This document shows, one piece after another, positions 21,085 to 33,238 of a DNA stretch of 64,000 nucleotides; position 1 is the stretch's first letter; every line of letters begins with the position of its first letter. Under the pieces are notes generated by a model. That model was given only the letters and a program-made list of their open reading frames with translations. It ran no database searches and was not told the DNA's origin. The translations under genes were made by a program, and so were the position numbers. This stretch comes from Latrodectus hesperus (lineage: Eukaryota > Arthropoda > Arachnida > Araneae > Theridiidae), in NCBI GenBank assembly GCA_037975125.1, contig CM075857.1:20348997-20412996 (forward strand), read 5' to 3'.

Positions 21085-21610
21085 TGTTGTTGTTGTTGTC
21101 GTGTGACAAGTGCAAAAAGAAAAGAAAAAAAAGAAAAGAAAAGGTAAAAAAAAAATCATGTGGGACCAAAGGCATGGAGCACTGCCCTGGCCACATCTTC
21201 AGCTTTTTCGGTATAAAGGGTGTCATATCAGCAGTTGGGGTCGATATTGAATGAGAGTCGAGGCAACAGAGATGCAGTTGAAGAGATGCCTCGGATCCAG
21301 CGAACTTCCTGTACAGTGCTGCGCAGGTTCTGGATCCGTCGGGCATGATTTTCATACCCCTCACGTGCCCAGGCCGCATTCTGCTGATAGTAAAGGCGAT
21401 ACCACGGTCAGAATTAATGTCATAAAGGGGTTTGCCATTGCCTCGGGAGTTTGTCTACCTGTTGGTTTGCAGAAGGTATTTTATTTATTTCCCTTTTACC
21501 ACCCACTGGAAGACCAGTGGAGGCATTTCCCTATCCGCCACCTTGGGGACGCGCTCTCTAGGGGTTACAGTCTCCCCGAGAGAATCAATCTCTATGATAT
21601 CAATATGAAC
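21085..21610 (-). mobile_element. internally deleted LINE derivative (leader plus ORF2 tail)
   Basis: On the minus strand, starting from about 21610, a GC-richer leader has CGCGTCCCCAAGGTGGCGGA. It jumps directly to the C-terminal part of a LINE ORF2: SRMRPGHVRGMKIMPDG, then a Cys/His-poor stretch with HLFNC-like residues in a neighbouring frame, then YTEKAEDVARAVLHAFGP. These match RNase-H-domain tails of R1/jockey-like elements. An A-rich stretch and (AAC)n tail (plus strand GTT at 21086-21099) end it. Endonuclease and reverse transcriptase are missing. Architecture resembles 48857-49674. Possible short flanking duplication AATCTCT. Confidence 0.65.
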
Positions 21611-21840
21611 TGAAATAAAAGAGACAAAAACCTGAATTTCAAAAGTTATTTATTATAGTTAGTATTCAATGAGACATCTAGGAATTAACAACCAAACGAA
21701 TCACGAATAACTAAAAAAATATGTCAATAAGTGGGTATTTTTATGTGTTCATCAAGACATTTAAACTTAAAAAAAATCATTTTTATCATTGAATTAACTT
21801 GATCGATCTAAGTGACACATATTTTTAAAGCATTTACGCT

Positions 21841-22928
21841 ATTGGAAAAAAGTAGAAGGAAACTCATATTTCATTAATTATGCTTTATATTTTAACGCAA
21901 TTAATGTAAATTTTCTCTTTTATTTCATTAATCTAATTTTTCTTTTATATTCAGCGAATAAATTTGATCTATCTTTATAAGAAAATGATATAAAATAGTT
22001 CTTATGTGGATTTTTGGTCTGGAAAAAATTAGAAGGACACCTGCAAAAACATTCTCATTTTCTGGATTCCGCAGCAGTGAAGGTCAAAAGGTATATTTTG
22101 TTTAAAAGAAATCCTCATTTTTTGTACAGTTAAAATACCTAGGTGGAAACTTTTAAGTGAATTTCAAAAAGGCCAAATTGTGTCATGTAAAGATGTGGGT
22201 AAAGGTGTAAGAGAAATTGCAAGACCCATCTGAAATCCCACATGTAACCAGGAGAACACTTTACTAACTACATGAAAAGGTCGGATAGCTTATTTTTAAG
22301 AAATGAAAGCACCATCTTCAATGGAACGAAAGGCACATTGAGCATCGGCTACGTGGTGGGCCAATGAACACATATAACTTAGAACTCTGAAAGGACTTCA
22401 GTTATTTTTTCTGGTAAAAATAAATACAATTTAGATGACTCAAATGGCAATCAATATTATTGGCATTGTTTGGGTATATGCAAAAAGAAACTTATTCTAC
22501 CAGACAAGTAGAAGGAGAAGTTTGGCGTGTTTATGCCTGAGGCAAGCCTTCGATAGAACTTTGAGAAGTTTTGAATTATGTTTCGGACAATTTTTGTCAA
22601 ACCAAAGTTCAAGACTTATATGATTCAATGCCATTAAAGTCTTTGAAGTAATTAAAGCAAATAGTAGAAAAATTCCTTATTAACAAGACTTTTACTTTCA
22701 TTATTTAGAACTGCTTCTACTTTTTTCACACTGTATGAAGTGCCTGAAACTAATTTTTAATGGTAACGAGAAAGTAATTTTTTTAATTTCATTTTAGAGA
22801 TATAGTTATCTGATGGTGAATAAATTTTTAAGAATAAACTGTAGTAAAATTATTGTGTAAAAAAATTTAAAGTTCTTCTTTTATTTGAAAAATACCAAGT
22901 GTCCTTCTACTTTTTTCACGCAGAGTAG
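21841..22928 (+). mobile_element. Tc1-like element with IR/DR ends, internally decayed
   Basis: The motif GGAAAAAAGTAGAAGGA-AC occurs at 21843-21863. A second copy is at 22020-22040. In reverse complement it recurs at about 22707-22730 and again at about 22895-22925. Thus each end has an outer and an inner repeat, about 177 and 190 bp apart. This is the IR/DR arrangement known from Tc1-like transposons such as Sleeping Beauty. The body holds transposase fragments (separate entry). No clean TA duplication could be defined. Confidence 0.65.
22140..22640 (+). pseudogene. Tc1-like transposase fragments
   Basis: The N-terminal part reads LLSEFQKGQIVSCKDVGKG (with Arg/Lys variants) and VREIARPI, matching the SEFE-GQI-x(n)-S-x-R-I-A helix of Tc1-like proteins. 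Further on, FSGKNKYNLDDSNGNQYYWH corresponds to the FSDEKKFNLDGPDG-x-x-YYWHD block, with the catalytic Asp replaced by Gly. The remaining core is deleted or scrambled with many stops. Confidence 0.7.
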
Positions 22929-23089
22929 CATTTAACAAAATCATCATTTTATAAAGAAAAATAGATTTAAAAAAATTACATGTTTGATTTTAGTAATTGT
23001 TGTATAATGAAAGTGATAGATGTTATATTTCTACTTTATACATACATTATTGGAGTGGATATTAGTTCCCGGATTTTTTCCTCGTAATA

Positions 23090-23345
23090 CATGAACATTT
23101 TTCCCGCTCTGAGTACTCTACCAATTAGATGGAAGTAATCGGTTGGAGTTTACGTAGTTAGAAACAGAGACCAATCACAGAGGGTCTTCAATATACTTGT
23201 GATCTGCCACCCTCAGAGGTGTTATTTCATTTATGGGTAATGATGACCACGACCTATTGGACATGTCCCAGCCGTCTTTAGTAAACGCGACCGATCTTCG
23301 ATTTTAAATCAGGATTCAAACTCAAAACATTCTGATAATGAGAAA
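23090..23345 (-). mobile_element. SINE, family C (diverged copy)
   Basis: On the minus strand it shows a B-box-like GAGTTTGAATCCTG followed by a body. The body has GGTCGCGTTTACTAAAGAC, GGGACATGTCCAATAGGTCG and AATAACACCTCTGAGG, which align with the copies at 25640-25865 and 37744-38015. Function: RNA polymerase III transcribed retroposon. Confidence 0.6.
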
Positions 23346-23734
23346 GAAATTTAAACTAATAAGAACTTCGCAGTTTTTAATGTAGTCATTTTTCTGTTGA
23401 GTTTTCTTAAAAAGCATATAAAAACGTACGAATTTATATAAATATAAAAAACATAAAAGCAGATTTGAACTGTTATGATTTCCATATTTAATGTCAAATA
23501 AAATTATTATAAAGAAGATAGATTTTATACTTGAAATTTTCTTATTGATAATAATTGTTAAAATAGGATTTAAAAATCACTAAAAGAAAAGCTTAGTGAA
23601 AATAAATTTAATTTAATGTTTATAATTCCCAAAATAGTGAAATCAATTGTGAAACATGAATACAAGAGCAGATTTGATAAACATTTTTAGATATTTTGGC
23701 GGATGATAAAGTCAATTATGACATGAAACATTTA

Positions 23735-23894
<160 letters not shown>

Positions 23895-23980
23895 TCCTTA
23901 AATCTTCTTAGAAATTCTGTTTTCTGAGTATTCTTATATAATAATATAGACGTATCCTTTACATAGATTAAAATAATTCT

Positions 23981-23999
23981 GTGTGTGTGTGTGTGTGTG
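23981..23999. repeat. short (TG)n
   Basis: Nine or so TG units. Confidence 0.9.
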
Positions 24000-24719
24000 A
24001 CATATATAGTATCATAAACTGACTTAATTGTTTTCAATCTAAATTAAAATATCCATGAAAATTAAATGGTCTTTATACCTAAAGTTACAAATATATTAAA
24101 TTTTCTAAAATATAATATAGCGTTCTTTAAATTTATTACAACAATTTTGTATAAATTATAGCAAATAATTTTATAAAGTTTGGATTTCAGAAAAATAAGT
24201 TCTGTTCTCAGTGTCTTATAAGCATTTGTCTGCAGAAAAAAATCTTGGATAATTTCTGGAAATGATGTGACTTTTGAAAACATAAAAATATTTTATTCTG
24301 GAAAATAAAAGTATTAAATTGTGTTTACAGCAAAGAAAAGCGATCTAAATCTCTGCTATTGGAAACTTATTTTTCCAGTAATATAGTTTGATAGGAAGTA
24401 GTTTTTGAAAGCGGTATTTAGTTTCCTTTAAGAAAAAAAGAATCAACTTTGATTGCCATAGTTGCTGTAAATGTTTTAGAGCTAAATCGACTCTTATTTA
24501 ACCTATATTTAAGAAGAGTTAAATTACTATTTACTGTCTCTACTATGTCAGTTTTTTTTAAATTTCTTTTGTTATTTCAGGAATAAAGCAGTAATGTATT
24601 ATTGCAAAATTTTCTCTTCTCTGTCCATAAATGTTTTTTTGAATCAAATCTTGCATTACTAATTAGTATAAACTCATCGTTAATTGATTATGAAATACAA
24701 TACTAAATACAACTTTGGT
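24000..24719. other. AT-rich non-coding stretch
   Basis: No supported feature; the minus-strand open frame at 24062-24283 has no domain. Confidence 0.4.
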
Positions 24720-25125
24720 TAAGCATGCAGAGGAATGGTTAGGACTCTAGTCTTCAATGCAGCAGTTCATGGGTTCGATTACGAACTTGGATCCCAATGT
24801 TTGAATCGATTTGAAGTTTATGTCAAACAGTATGTCTGTTGACACCACGTATTGGTCAACCTAACCACCTAAGACTGTTGTAAGGCATTTATATGTCCAT
24901 CTTGTAGACTTCCTACTAGGATGACTTTTCGTAGACAGCGGATGAAGTTAATGTGTCAGAAACAAAAGAAATTTGGAAAAATCCCATGCACCCACCCCGA
25001 CAGACGAGCATACGGAACGCAGAGGTGATACATCTATCTCCGCTATATGCAACAATGGCAGGGATTGAACTCGTGACCTTTTGTTCTTAAGAACACTCTC
25101 CTATTACAAGCCCATGGTGATGTTC
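24720..25125 (+). mobile_element. tRNA-headed repeat, family F
   Basis: The plus strand starts with a tRNA-like head (GGAATGGTTAGGACTC as A box, GGGTTCGATTAC as B box). About 340 bases later the minus strand shows a second B-box-like GAGTTCAATCCC at 25058-25070. This could be one long SINE next to a second, oppositely oriented head, or a dimer. Only one copy is in the window. Confidence 0.45.
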
Positions 25126-25639
25126 GACATCATGTATTTTGTCAAATTAAATCTCATCCGCAAATAATGAATATAGAGTAGCAAACAAAGCCTCTTCCTT
25201 CTTTGAAATGATCGCTGCGGTTTGTTCACTCATACTGTCATTCGCTTAATGTTTCTCTCCTCCTACAGATGGCTCTGGGCTTAAATCATTTGTAAAAAGT
25301 ATTTGTGAGATCTTTTGGTAGCATGTTAAATATTCATTAAAAAAATTAGAACTATTTTCAGTATTTTATTCATCATTTTTTTCGGATATTTTACAAGAAG
25401 TTGTAATAAAAAGTTATAAATGGATTTAAAATATAAATAGCAGTTTACTATCAAAATCCAAATCTGGAAAGAGTTGTTGAATCTTCTCAATACTCAAATT
25501 GGAAGGGTTGTAGGAATTGTAAGTAATGCGCGCGTAAATAAATATATATTGATGGGAACTTAACAATGTATCACTATAATAATTAACAATATATCCTTCT
25601 TTCCATTAACTATTCAATATAAAAGCGAACTTTTAATTT

Positions 25640-25865
25640 TTTTTTAGATAAATGAGGTCTGGTTGGTTGGTCATTTGTTCTCAGTGAGTTTGAATCCCGA
25701 CCCAGCCAAAGATCCTCCGTGTTTGCTAATGTTGGCTGGGGCACGTTAAATGCGTCACGGTCGCAATGTCTTCCGGGTGAAACGATACCTCTGGGGCGGG
25801 AAGGCAAATACACGGTCATTTGCCTCATCCCTGCTTCCAAATTATGAAAACCCAACCACTTTCAG
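25640..25865 (+). mobile_element. SINE, family C
   Basis: B box GAGTTTGAATCCCGA at 25687-25701, then the body shared with 37744-38015: GGCACGTTAAATGCGTCACG, GTCTTCCGGGTGAAACGATA, CCTCTGGGGC. This copy is less diverged than 23090-23345. Ends are approximate. Confidence 0.65.
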
Positions 25866-26033
25866 CTTCTAAGAAGACATATCTAGTAGACACAAAATAC
25901 TATCACTTTTTCCCCTTGTAGTAGAAAACGTGGAAAAAAATTCCTAGCATCCGGGCATTATAATAATAATAATTCTTTTTAAATATTTTAGTATGTTTAT
26001 CATATCAAAAACTTTTGAGAAATATTTTAGTAT

Positions 26034-26092
26034 ATTAATTAAGGATAATGCAAGTTCAGGCAAAGAAAGAGACAGAAGCAAAACAAATGTGA
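26034..26092 (+). mobile_element. terminal fragment of the Tc1-like family at 631
   Basis: About 55 bases match the left terminal region of the element at 631-2136 (AAGGATAATGCAAGTTCA-GCAAAG and onward to AAACAAATGTGA, matching 649-701) with very few differences. No transposase or second end was found nearby. Confidence 0.8.
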
Positions 26093-26815
26093 CTTAGGTA
26101 TATAATTTAAGCACATGAAATTATGTATACTATTTTACAAAACTGTTAATAAATGATTAAAATTACAATGACATTTAAATTATATTCTATAATAATAACA
26201 TTATCTTCATTAAATTACACAGTTTTGATGAAAAAAATATTAAAAAATTAATATCATTGATTTTTATCGTTTTACTGTATTTGATGGCCATGTAATAAGA
26301 AGATATTTCATTTAAATTTATTAGCATTAATAGAATTTATTATCTTTTGTTGATATGCTTTTTTTATTTAGTCAGAGTAAAAAGGAATATGAATATTTAT
26401 CCTGAAATAGAAATATTACTTTGAAACTCAGAAAGAAATGTTTGATAAATTTTAGTCATGAAAAATGTTTATGATATGAGTTTTCATGAAATGATCTCCA
26501 TAAAAATGAATAACAAGTCCCATTTATTGTACATTTTCGTTTAGCTATTCTCATTATTGAATCGATTCGTTACATTGAAATAACTTTTATTTCAATTTGG
26601 AAATGGGATAGCGTTATATTGCAATTAAATTCTGGAATTTATAATAAATCAGTATAATTTTTAGAATAACAAATTTCCATTTTGCCTTTCCTCAGACTGA
26701 GTAGATTTATTGCTTGGTACTAATTTTGATTCTAGTTTGGCCTAGCGTTAAGTGTAAAAGTTTAACAGTGAGATTAATATCTGATTCCAAAGGTGTACCA
26801 AAGATTTTTTAAAGC
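26093..26815. other. AT-rich non-coding stretch
   Basis: Nothing recognised. Confidence 0.4.
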
Positions 26816-26817
26816 AA

Positions 26818-27173
26818 GTAGAAACCACCCAGAAGAGTTGGGTTCGATTCCCAATGCCGCCAAAGACCCACCGAGTACATGCGATACTCGTTCACGTTAA
26901 ATCTGTGGAATCTATAGTCCTGTGGTCGGTCTTTGAGCAATTACCTTGAATGAAATAATCTGGAGAAAATTTCCCCATCCTCCACGTCAATGTCAAAACT
27001 GATAGGATGGATGTTCTGGTGGTGCCACCTGTCGGAGAAGTCTTAGAACAAAGTCGTATTTTCACCCTTGTGGTGATATGATTAAATTAAAGACACACAC
27101 CCTTTTGATCACATAGCTGTCGGCTAGCGAGCTTGGCTTGTCCAAATGTCATAAATAACAACAACAGAAATAA
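26818..27173 (+). mobile_element. tRNA-headed SINE, family A
   Basis: B box GGGTTCGATTCCC at 26840-26852 followed by the family body: GTTAAATCTGTGGAATC, GTGGTCGGTCTTTGAGCA, GGAGAAAATTTCC, GGTGCCACCTGTCGGAG, GTATTTTCACCCTTGTGGTG and an (AAC)n tail. The A-box part is degraded. Other copies: 28541, 31416, 62049. Confidence 0.8.
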
Positions 27174-28540
27174 GCATTGGAAATTAATTTTACCTACGAG
27201 TAAAAAATATTAAAAAATCTTAGCATTTTTAAAACCATTCACATAACAAGTTTCTCATACCTATTCTATAATTAACTTTTATAACATGATACAAATAGTA
27301 GTGTGTCCAGATATTTTCAACATTGATTATCCACTTGGTAAGTTCTTCAAATCCAAATCGTGTCGCGCAATGTTGAATTATAATTAAAAGATGAAATCGA
27401 TATTTGAGCTGGCACTTTTTTCTTTAAAACCGAAAACAGGAGCAGATAGGAAATAAGAGCCTGAAAATTAGCTGATGAATCAGATTTAATGTCTCCAATT
27501 AGGTTTAAAAAGAATAAACGTAAATCAATTCCTCTATCAATTGAGCTTCATCAATTATCAAGTCACCAATTGCACAGTAATTAAGAATGTTATTTCTAAG
27601 TCTGATTTTAGTGTACAAATACACTATTTCTAATAGGTGATAATTTATTGAAATCCCGTATTTCTCTCATATTGTCCTCTTCAAAAAATGTAACTCAATT
27701 CATTTTAATATTAATTCTTATCTCAATTAACTTATTTTTCCTTATTTTAATGTTCATTGTGCTAAGAAAATGAAAATAAATTAAATAACTTCAATGAAAT
27801 TTACTTCATGATTTGTCAGGCTCAGATGTTAGCAAGCTAAGGCAGGGAGTGCCAGATTTGGTACGTGGTGCAATTTTCTGTGGTACATTATATTAATTGT
27901 TGCATCGTGTCCTTTTTAATACTGAAACATTAAGAAGAGCGATATATAGATAAATACCACGTTAAAATTTAAATTTTTTACTTAACTATATTGAAGGAAT
28001 AATTAAAATGATGCACAAATTATGTATGCATAAAATTTGCTAAAAAGTACATAATTTGTCCATAATTATAATTTTTTAATATAAAGAATTCTTTAAAATT
28101 TATTCTTTAAATTTTTTTAACAAATACTTATAAATGATACGAAATTACTATGCAATTAAACTCAAAATCTATATTCCCTTTCTCTATTACTTAACTGCAT
28201 ATTTTGCGGCTGAATTCATATTATTTAAATAATTTTTCCTACCTCCCATCCTGAATTAGATTAATTTGGCACGCCACTGCCACGAGGTTAATGTGACATC
28301 TGATTTATATAAACTTTATTCAAGAAATTAGAGATAAAACATTAACTGACATTTTGAAATGAGAAGACTGTTTATATCAAAATCATATCAAGGAAAAACA
28401 CATCTTTTAGAAAATAAGGACGTTAAACAGAACTTAAATTTTTACAAGACAGTTTGTCGATATCATGTAAAAAACAAAAATGAGACAAAATGATCTCAAG
28501 ATAACTCAGATATTTTAAGAACTAATACTAATCATACACG
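27174..28540. other. AT-rich non-coding stretch
   Basis: No gene or repeat family could be supported. Confidence 0.4.
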
Positions 28541-28920
28541 GGGCTATGATAGTCTAGTGGTTAGGGCATCGGCCTTCCATCAGGAAGGGCGGGGTTCGAT
28601 TCTCAATGCCACCAAAGAGCCACCACGCGAGAACCTGCAATAATCGTGCTCGTTAAATCTGTGGAACTGAAATCCCGTGGTCGGTTATTGAGCAGTTAAC
28701 ATAGCTGTAATGGTCTGGAGAAAATTTCCTTTTCCCCTAGATCAAAGCCAAAATTGAGAGAATGGATCCTCAGTTGATGCCATCTATCGGAGGATTCTTA
28801 AAGCAAAGACGTACTTTCACCTTCGTGGTGCTCTAGTAAAACGAAAGACGCCCCCTATTGACTTAAATTCGTATAGCTGTTGGAATGGCAAACTTGTCCT
28901 AATGACATAAGTAACAACAC
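28541..28920 (+). mobile_element. tRNA-headed SINE, family A, near complete
   Basis: Best-preserved head of the family: A box TAGTCTAGTGGTTAGGGC, B box GGGTTCGATTCTC. A body of about 300 bases follows, ending in TAAGTAACAACAAC. The head folds only imperfectly as a tRNA, and lineage from a specific tRNA was not determined. Non-coding. Confidence 0.85.
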
Positions 28921-31004
28921 ATTCATACAAGAGCTTATGACAACTTTCGCACAACACTTTGACGCTTTTTTGGGTTTTGTGTGGTGAAATAGACGAGCTA
29001 AATAAATATCTACAAAATTTACATGAAAATCTTTAACGTAAGAAAAAGTAGTAATGCTAAACTATTGCTCGCTTTCAATAAAATATTAATTTATAGTTTT
29101 CAGATTTATCAAATGTATATATTGTCCAGAGAACTATAAATTGTTCCGAATAAGGATAACACTTCAATACGTATTAAAAGAAGACACTACAAAAATTCGA
29201 GATATTTAGAAGATAAATAAATGCCCTGAAAAAAACACTTCAATGAAATCTTATAGATCACTTTTGATTTTAAGGATTGTACTTACACATCTTTTTATGT
29301 TTGTTTCTTACTTTTTTCTAGACTTCTACTAAGAAGGGATCCTTTTAAGAAAAATATATAATTTATTTCTCTTATAAAACAGAAAATGATCGGCATAGAT
29401 TTTATATTATTGAATACAAGCAGAGGAAATTACTCAAATTGCAGCAAATTATACAAGATTATTAAAAATTCAATATTTTTTCATCAACACTAACTTTTAA
29501 CTATTGTTATTATTGGTGCTTAAAACATTCAAAATATATTTCCTGATAAAAGCCACATAATTGAACTGAATAAAATGAATTTTTAAATCCGGAATGATAT
29601 GAGAAGATTATTAGATAATAATAATTAAAAATATTTGTAATGTGTGTTTAAAATATAAATCCAAGAAACTTAAGTAAAAGTGATCAGCTTTAAATACAGT
29701 TGTTTAACCCTTTATCTAAAAACGGCATTTATAAGTACAATTTGATAAATAAATATCAAGAATTATCAATTTGGCTTAATTCTATTGATACTTGATAATA
29801 CTCGAATTTTGGGAATATATAAAAAATGGAGTTTTCGAACACCAAAAGAATCTAATAAATGGTATTGATTATAACATACTACATATTACAACATACATTG
29901 CAATGAAGATGTTTCAACGGGTATGAGTTAATTACTAAAACACAGAGATAGAAATAAATGAAAGGTTATAGATTTATTTTTATAAACTAATTTAACTGTA
30001 TGCTATGAATAAACTAATTTAACTGTAACTGTTATGCTAGTAAGCTTCTGTTTAATTAAAATAGCATTGAATGGTTAAAACAGTGAAAAATAAAAGTAAA
30101 CATGACCTTAACGGTTAATTAGAATAGTTTGTTACACTCATTGTTTTGTTATTCACAACTTAGATATCCAATTAAATAACCTGTGTGCAATTTCATTTAC
30201 AAAACAAATGATTGATTTTCTGCATGGTTCACTTTGTAATTCAGAAGCACTCACCCACAGTTCCATGGACATGCTATGATCCGCATTTTTGACCTCGTAG
30301 TAAATAGGATTTGAACGAAATTCTGTCTCAGAAACCTAAGTGCCAAATTCCAAATTTAAAAATTTTTGCATTTTTTGTTATGAAAAGATAATCCTAATTT
30401 TAAAAAGAAAATATGTTGGGGATTGCCTAACTACTAAAGAAATATCAATTTATATAGAATGGATCAGTTAAATTACATTTTATACATTTACTTTGAATTA
30501 AATGGTCTAATTACGAGAAAAAATTAGGAAAACTAAATTTGGTATATATAAGAAGATTTGACACACATCGATATTTAATAACTTATAAAATTTGAAGATA
30601 TAAACAAATCTATAACTTTTATGAACAAAACAATTCAGAAACTTCTTTCGACTGAACATTACCATAGAAGATTTACTTTTCCCGTTGGAATGGCTTCTCT
30701 TGTAGAAATGAATCATCTAAGAGTTTTATATAGACTTTTAAATCACCATGTTATATAAGTCATTTTTTCCACTAAAAAGACAATCAAATCTATCACTTAT
30801 GTTATATTGAAATTTTTCGCATTTTCCTAATTTAAAAAAGCTTAAGTTCTAAGTCGTTTTGCTACTTCATGGGCTAACTCTAGTTCATAATTCTTCGGAT
30901 GATCATTTGATTATGAAGTGGGTAGGGTGAAGTGACCGAAATACTTGACTGTATAATTCACCTTATATAATACCTTTACACTTTTTCTTTGGTAATTTAT
31001 AAGA
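28921..31004. other. long AT-rich stretch
   Basis: No gene supported. A short direct duplication (TAAACTAATTTAACTGTA twice, near 29985 and 30010) is the only structure noted. Confidence 0.4.
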
Positions 31005-31017
31005 TATCATTTACAGG

Positions 31018-31202
31018 TTAGGATGGTTTGGTTTGTTTGTCGCTCAACGGTCATTTTTTGCAAATGGGGTCAATTAGACTGGGACCTACGGTTTAAAGTG
31101 GATTCCGAACCACAACAAACATACATGCCCAAAGTGGGATTCGAACCCACGAACTGTTGAACCGAAAGCAAGAGCGCTTAACCATTCGGCTGCCAGCTCG
31201 AC
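31018..31202 (-). mobile_element. short tRNA-headed SINE, family B, with TSD
   Basis: Minus strand: A box region GGCAGCCGAATGGTTAAGCG, B box GGGTTCGAATCCC, then about 110 bases of body. A 13-bp direct repeat TATCATTTACAGG flanks it (31005-31017 and 31203-31215). A second copy is at 34588-34773. Confidence 0.85.
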
Positions 31203-31415
31203 TATCATTTACAGGAGGTAAGTATCAAGGTCGACTTAAAAAAATCAGAACTGTATCTGTAGTATACCATACTTGTCAATAATTGATATGAAATCGACTA
31301 GTTTCGATATTCCCCTCCAGATGTACGGTACGCATGTGAAAATATCAGTGATAAAGAACATAAAATGCTTAGAATCTTTTCAACAAAATCCAGCTTCAGT
31401 ATTTTATGAATTATT

Positions 31416-31764
31416 AACTTCCCTCTGGTAAGGGGGGAGCTGGATTCCCAATGCTGCCAAAAACCCACGGAATACACGAGAAATACTTACTCGTTAAATC
31501 TGTGGAATCAAAATACCTGCGGTCGAACTTTGAGCAGTTACCATGTGTGTAATGGTCTGTAGAAAATTTCTTCCCCCTCCAGATGAATGTCAAAATTGAA
31601 GGAGAGGATCCTCTGGTGGTGGTGCCATCTATCGGAGGAATTGTACTTTCACCTTCGTGATATTCTGGTTGAATGAAAGTTGCACCCTACTGACTTAAAT
31701 TCACTTAGCCGTCGGCAGCGCGAGTTTGGCTTGTTCAAGCGTCATAAGTAACAACAACATAACA
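31416..31764 (+). mobile_element. SINE, family A (diverged head)
   Basis: B box is degraded to GCTGGATTCCC. The body blocks GTTAAATCTGTGGAATC, GTCTGTAGAAAATTTC, GCCATCTATCGGAGGA and the AACAACAAC tail match the other family A copies. Confidence 0.75.
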
Positions 31765-32340
31765 GTAACACATATATCCTTCTATTCATAGTAGAAAATG
31801 TGTAAATTTTGTCTACATTACAATGGTAGAGCTACAAAACATTCACAAATTATGTAACTGGAGCTATATTTCAAAACTACAAATTGTGATAACAGTATGA
31901 AATTGGAATTTCCTAACAAAGTTGTCCACTGGGTGAAACAAAGTTGTCATTGACTCCAACAAAGTTGTTAATTGGTGAAAATTATGCGAATTAAACAAAG
32001 TACTTCACGTGCTCCTATACGAACGGAAAATTACCTGCATTTCTGTAAAAAAATTGTTTTAAGAAATGTATTTTCTTAAAATTTTGCCTACGGAAATGTT
32101 GGAAGTTCTGGAACATAAAATACATCTAGATTGGTCAGATTAAATTATACTTTGTGAAAAATAGGGATCATTGAGCGGCAACTTAACTCCCCATCAACAA
32201 AGTGAACACAAATTCTCATTTTATTATTACATTTTATATCGAAAGATTCTAGCCTAACCATTTTTTTAAAAGTATGAATGTATTTTTATCTTATTCATGC
32301 CGGACATATAGTTCTAACTTTCATTCCATTCATAACTCCT
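31765..32340. other. AT-rich non-coding stretch
   Basis: Contains a loose three-fold recurrence of ACAAAGTTGT near 31918-31970; otherwise nothing. Confidence 0.4.
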
Positions 32341-32341
32341 T

Positions 32342-32444
32342 TTATTTATAACTCCTGTATTTCTGTCATTCTATTTATAACTCCTGTATTTCTGTCATTC
32401 TATTTATAACTCCTGTATTTCTGTCATTCTATTTATAACTCTGT
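32342..32444. repeat. 29-bp minisatellite, about 3.6 units
   Basis: The unit contains TTTATAACTCCTGTATTTCT; successive units at 32342, 32371, 32400 and a partial at 32429 are nearly identical. Confidence 0.93.
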
Positions 32445-33238
32445 AGGAACTATGCACAGACCAAGTTGTATGTTTCAAATATAACATAAACTGACCCTTC
32501 CAGTTATAGTTTAGTTTAAAACATAGTTTAGTTAAAATATTCCTTTAATTTTACTAGACATAACATTTCCTTGAAAACATGTTGCTGTAAAACTATAAAA
32601 TGTTTTCCTATTTTATTAAAAATGTCAGGTAAGGAATATATTTTTCTGATTTTATTGCATATATTGTTAATAGCAACTTTATTTTTGTTTCTAGAGTTTC
32701 TAATCCGGAATATTTTAAATTCATAATATTACACAGTTTTCATTTACACTTGCTTTTTTTTTAAACTGTGTCGTCATTCCATTACATTTCGAGTAGGTAA
32801 CATCAAATTTGTTCGGGCACAGACATTTGTAGTGATTTAGATATCATTTTAAATTGTAAGGCAAGCTCAATTAAATATTGTCAGCAGAAAGTTACCTTAG
32901 ATTTACAATTAAACTTAATCATCAGTCCATAACATAAAAGACGCTTTCTTCAATGTTTTTTAACATGTATCTTCAATGTACTTTATCAAATCTTTACACC
33001 ATATCCTAATGTAAGAATCCTATAAAATTATGATACAAGTTTTATTAAACTCATCTTTTGAAAACGGCAATAAATATAAAGTCCATAGTGTCACTTTAGA
33101 AATACTTATGCAAAAGCAATTGCGATTAACTTTGTTATAAATAATTATGAACTTAGATGGAATTGGGATAAAATGCTTAAAGATCAAGCTCTTTTTTTCA
33201 TAACATGATTTTGTAGTTGAAAGTAGATCTTTAATCAC
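32445..33238. other. AT-rich stretch, one minus-strand open frame
   Basis: The minus-strand frame 33020-33316 starts inside the first unit of the 123-bp array (MVVFGAVSNLDFHGIHASHR) and continues out of the array to 33020. The first half reads like protein, the second half looks like AT-rich chance translation. No domain recognised. Confidence 0.3.

Noticed and set aside
21251..21613. 120-codon plus-strand frame
   Set aside because: It is antisense to the LINE derivative at 21085-21610, whose minus-strand frame carries the recognisable ORF2 residues.
28541..28612. tRNA gene at the head of SINEs (also at 5640, 31140, 34720, 55800, 60420, 62049)
   Set aside because: A and B boxes are present, but arms pair poorly, copies vary and the sequence continues into a repeat body with tail; these are SINE heads.
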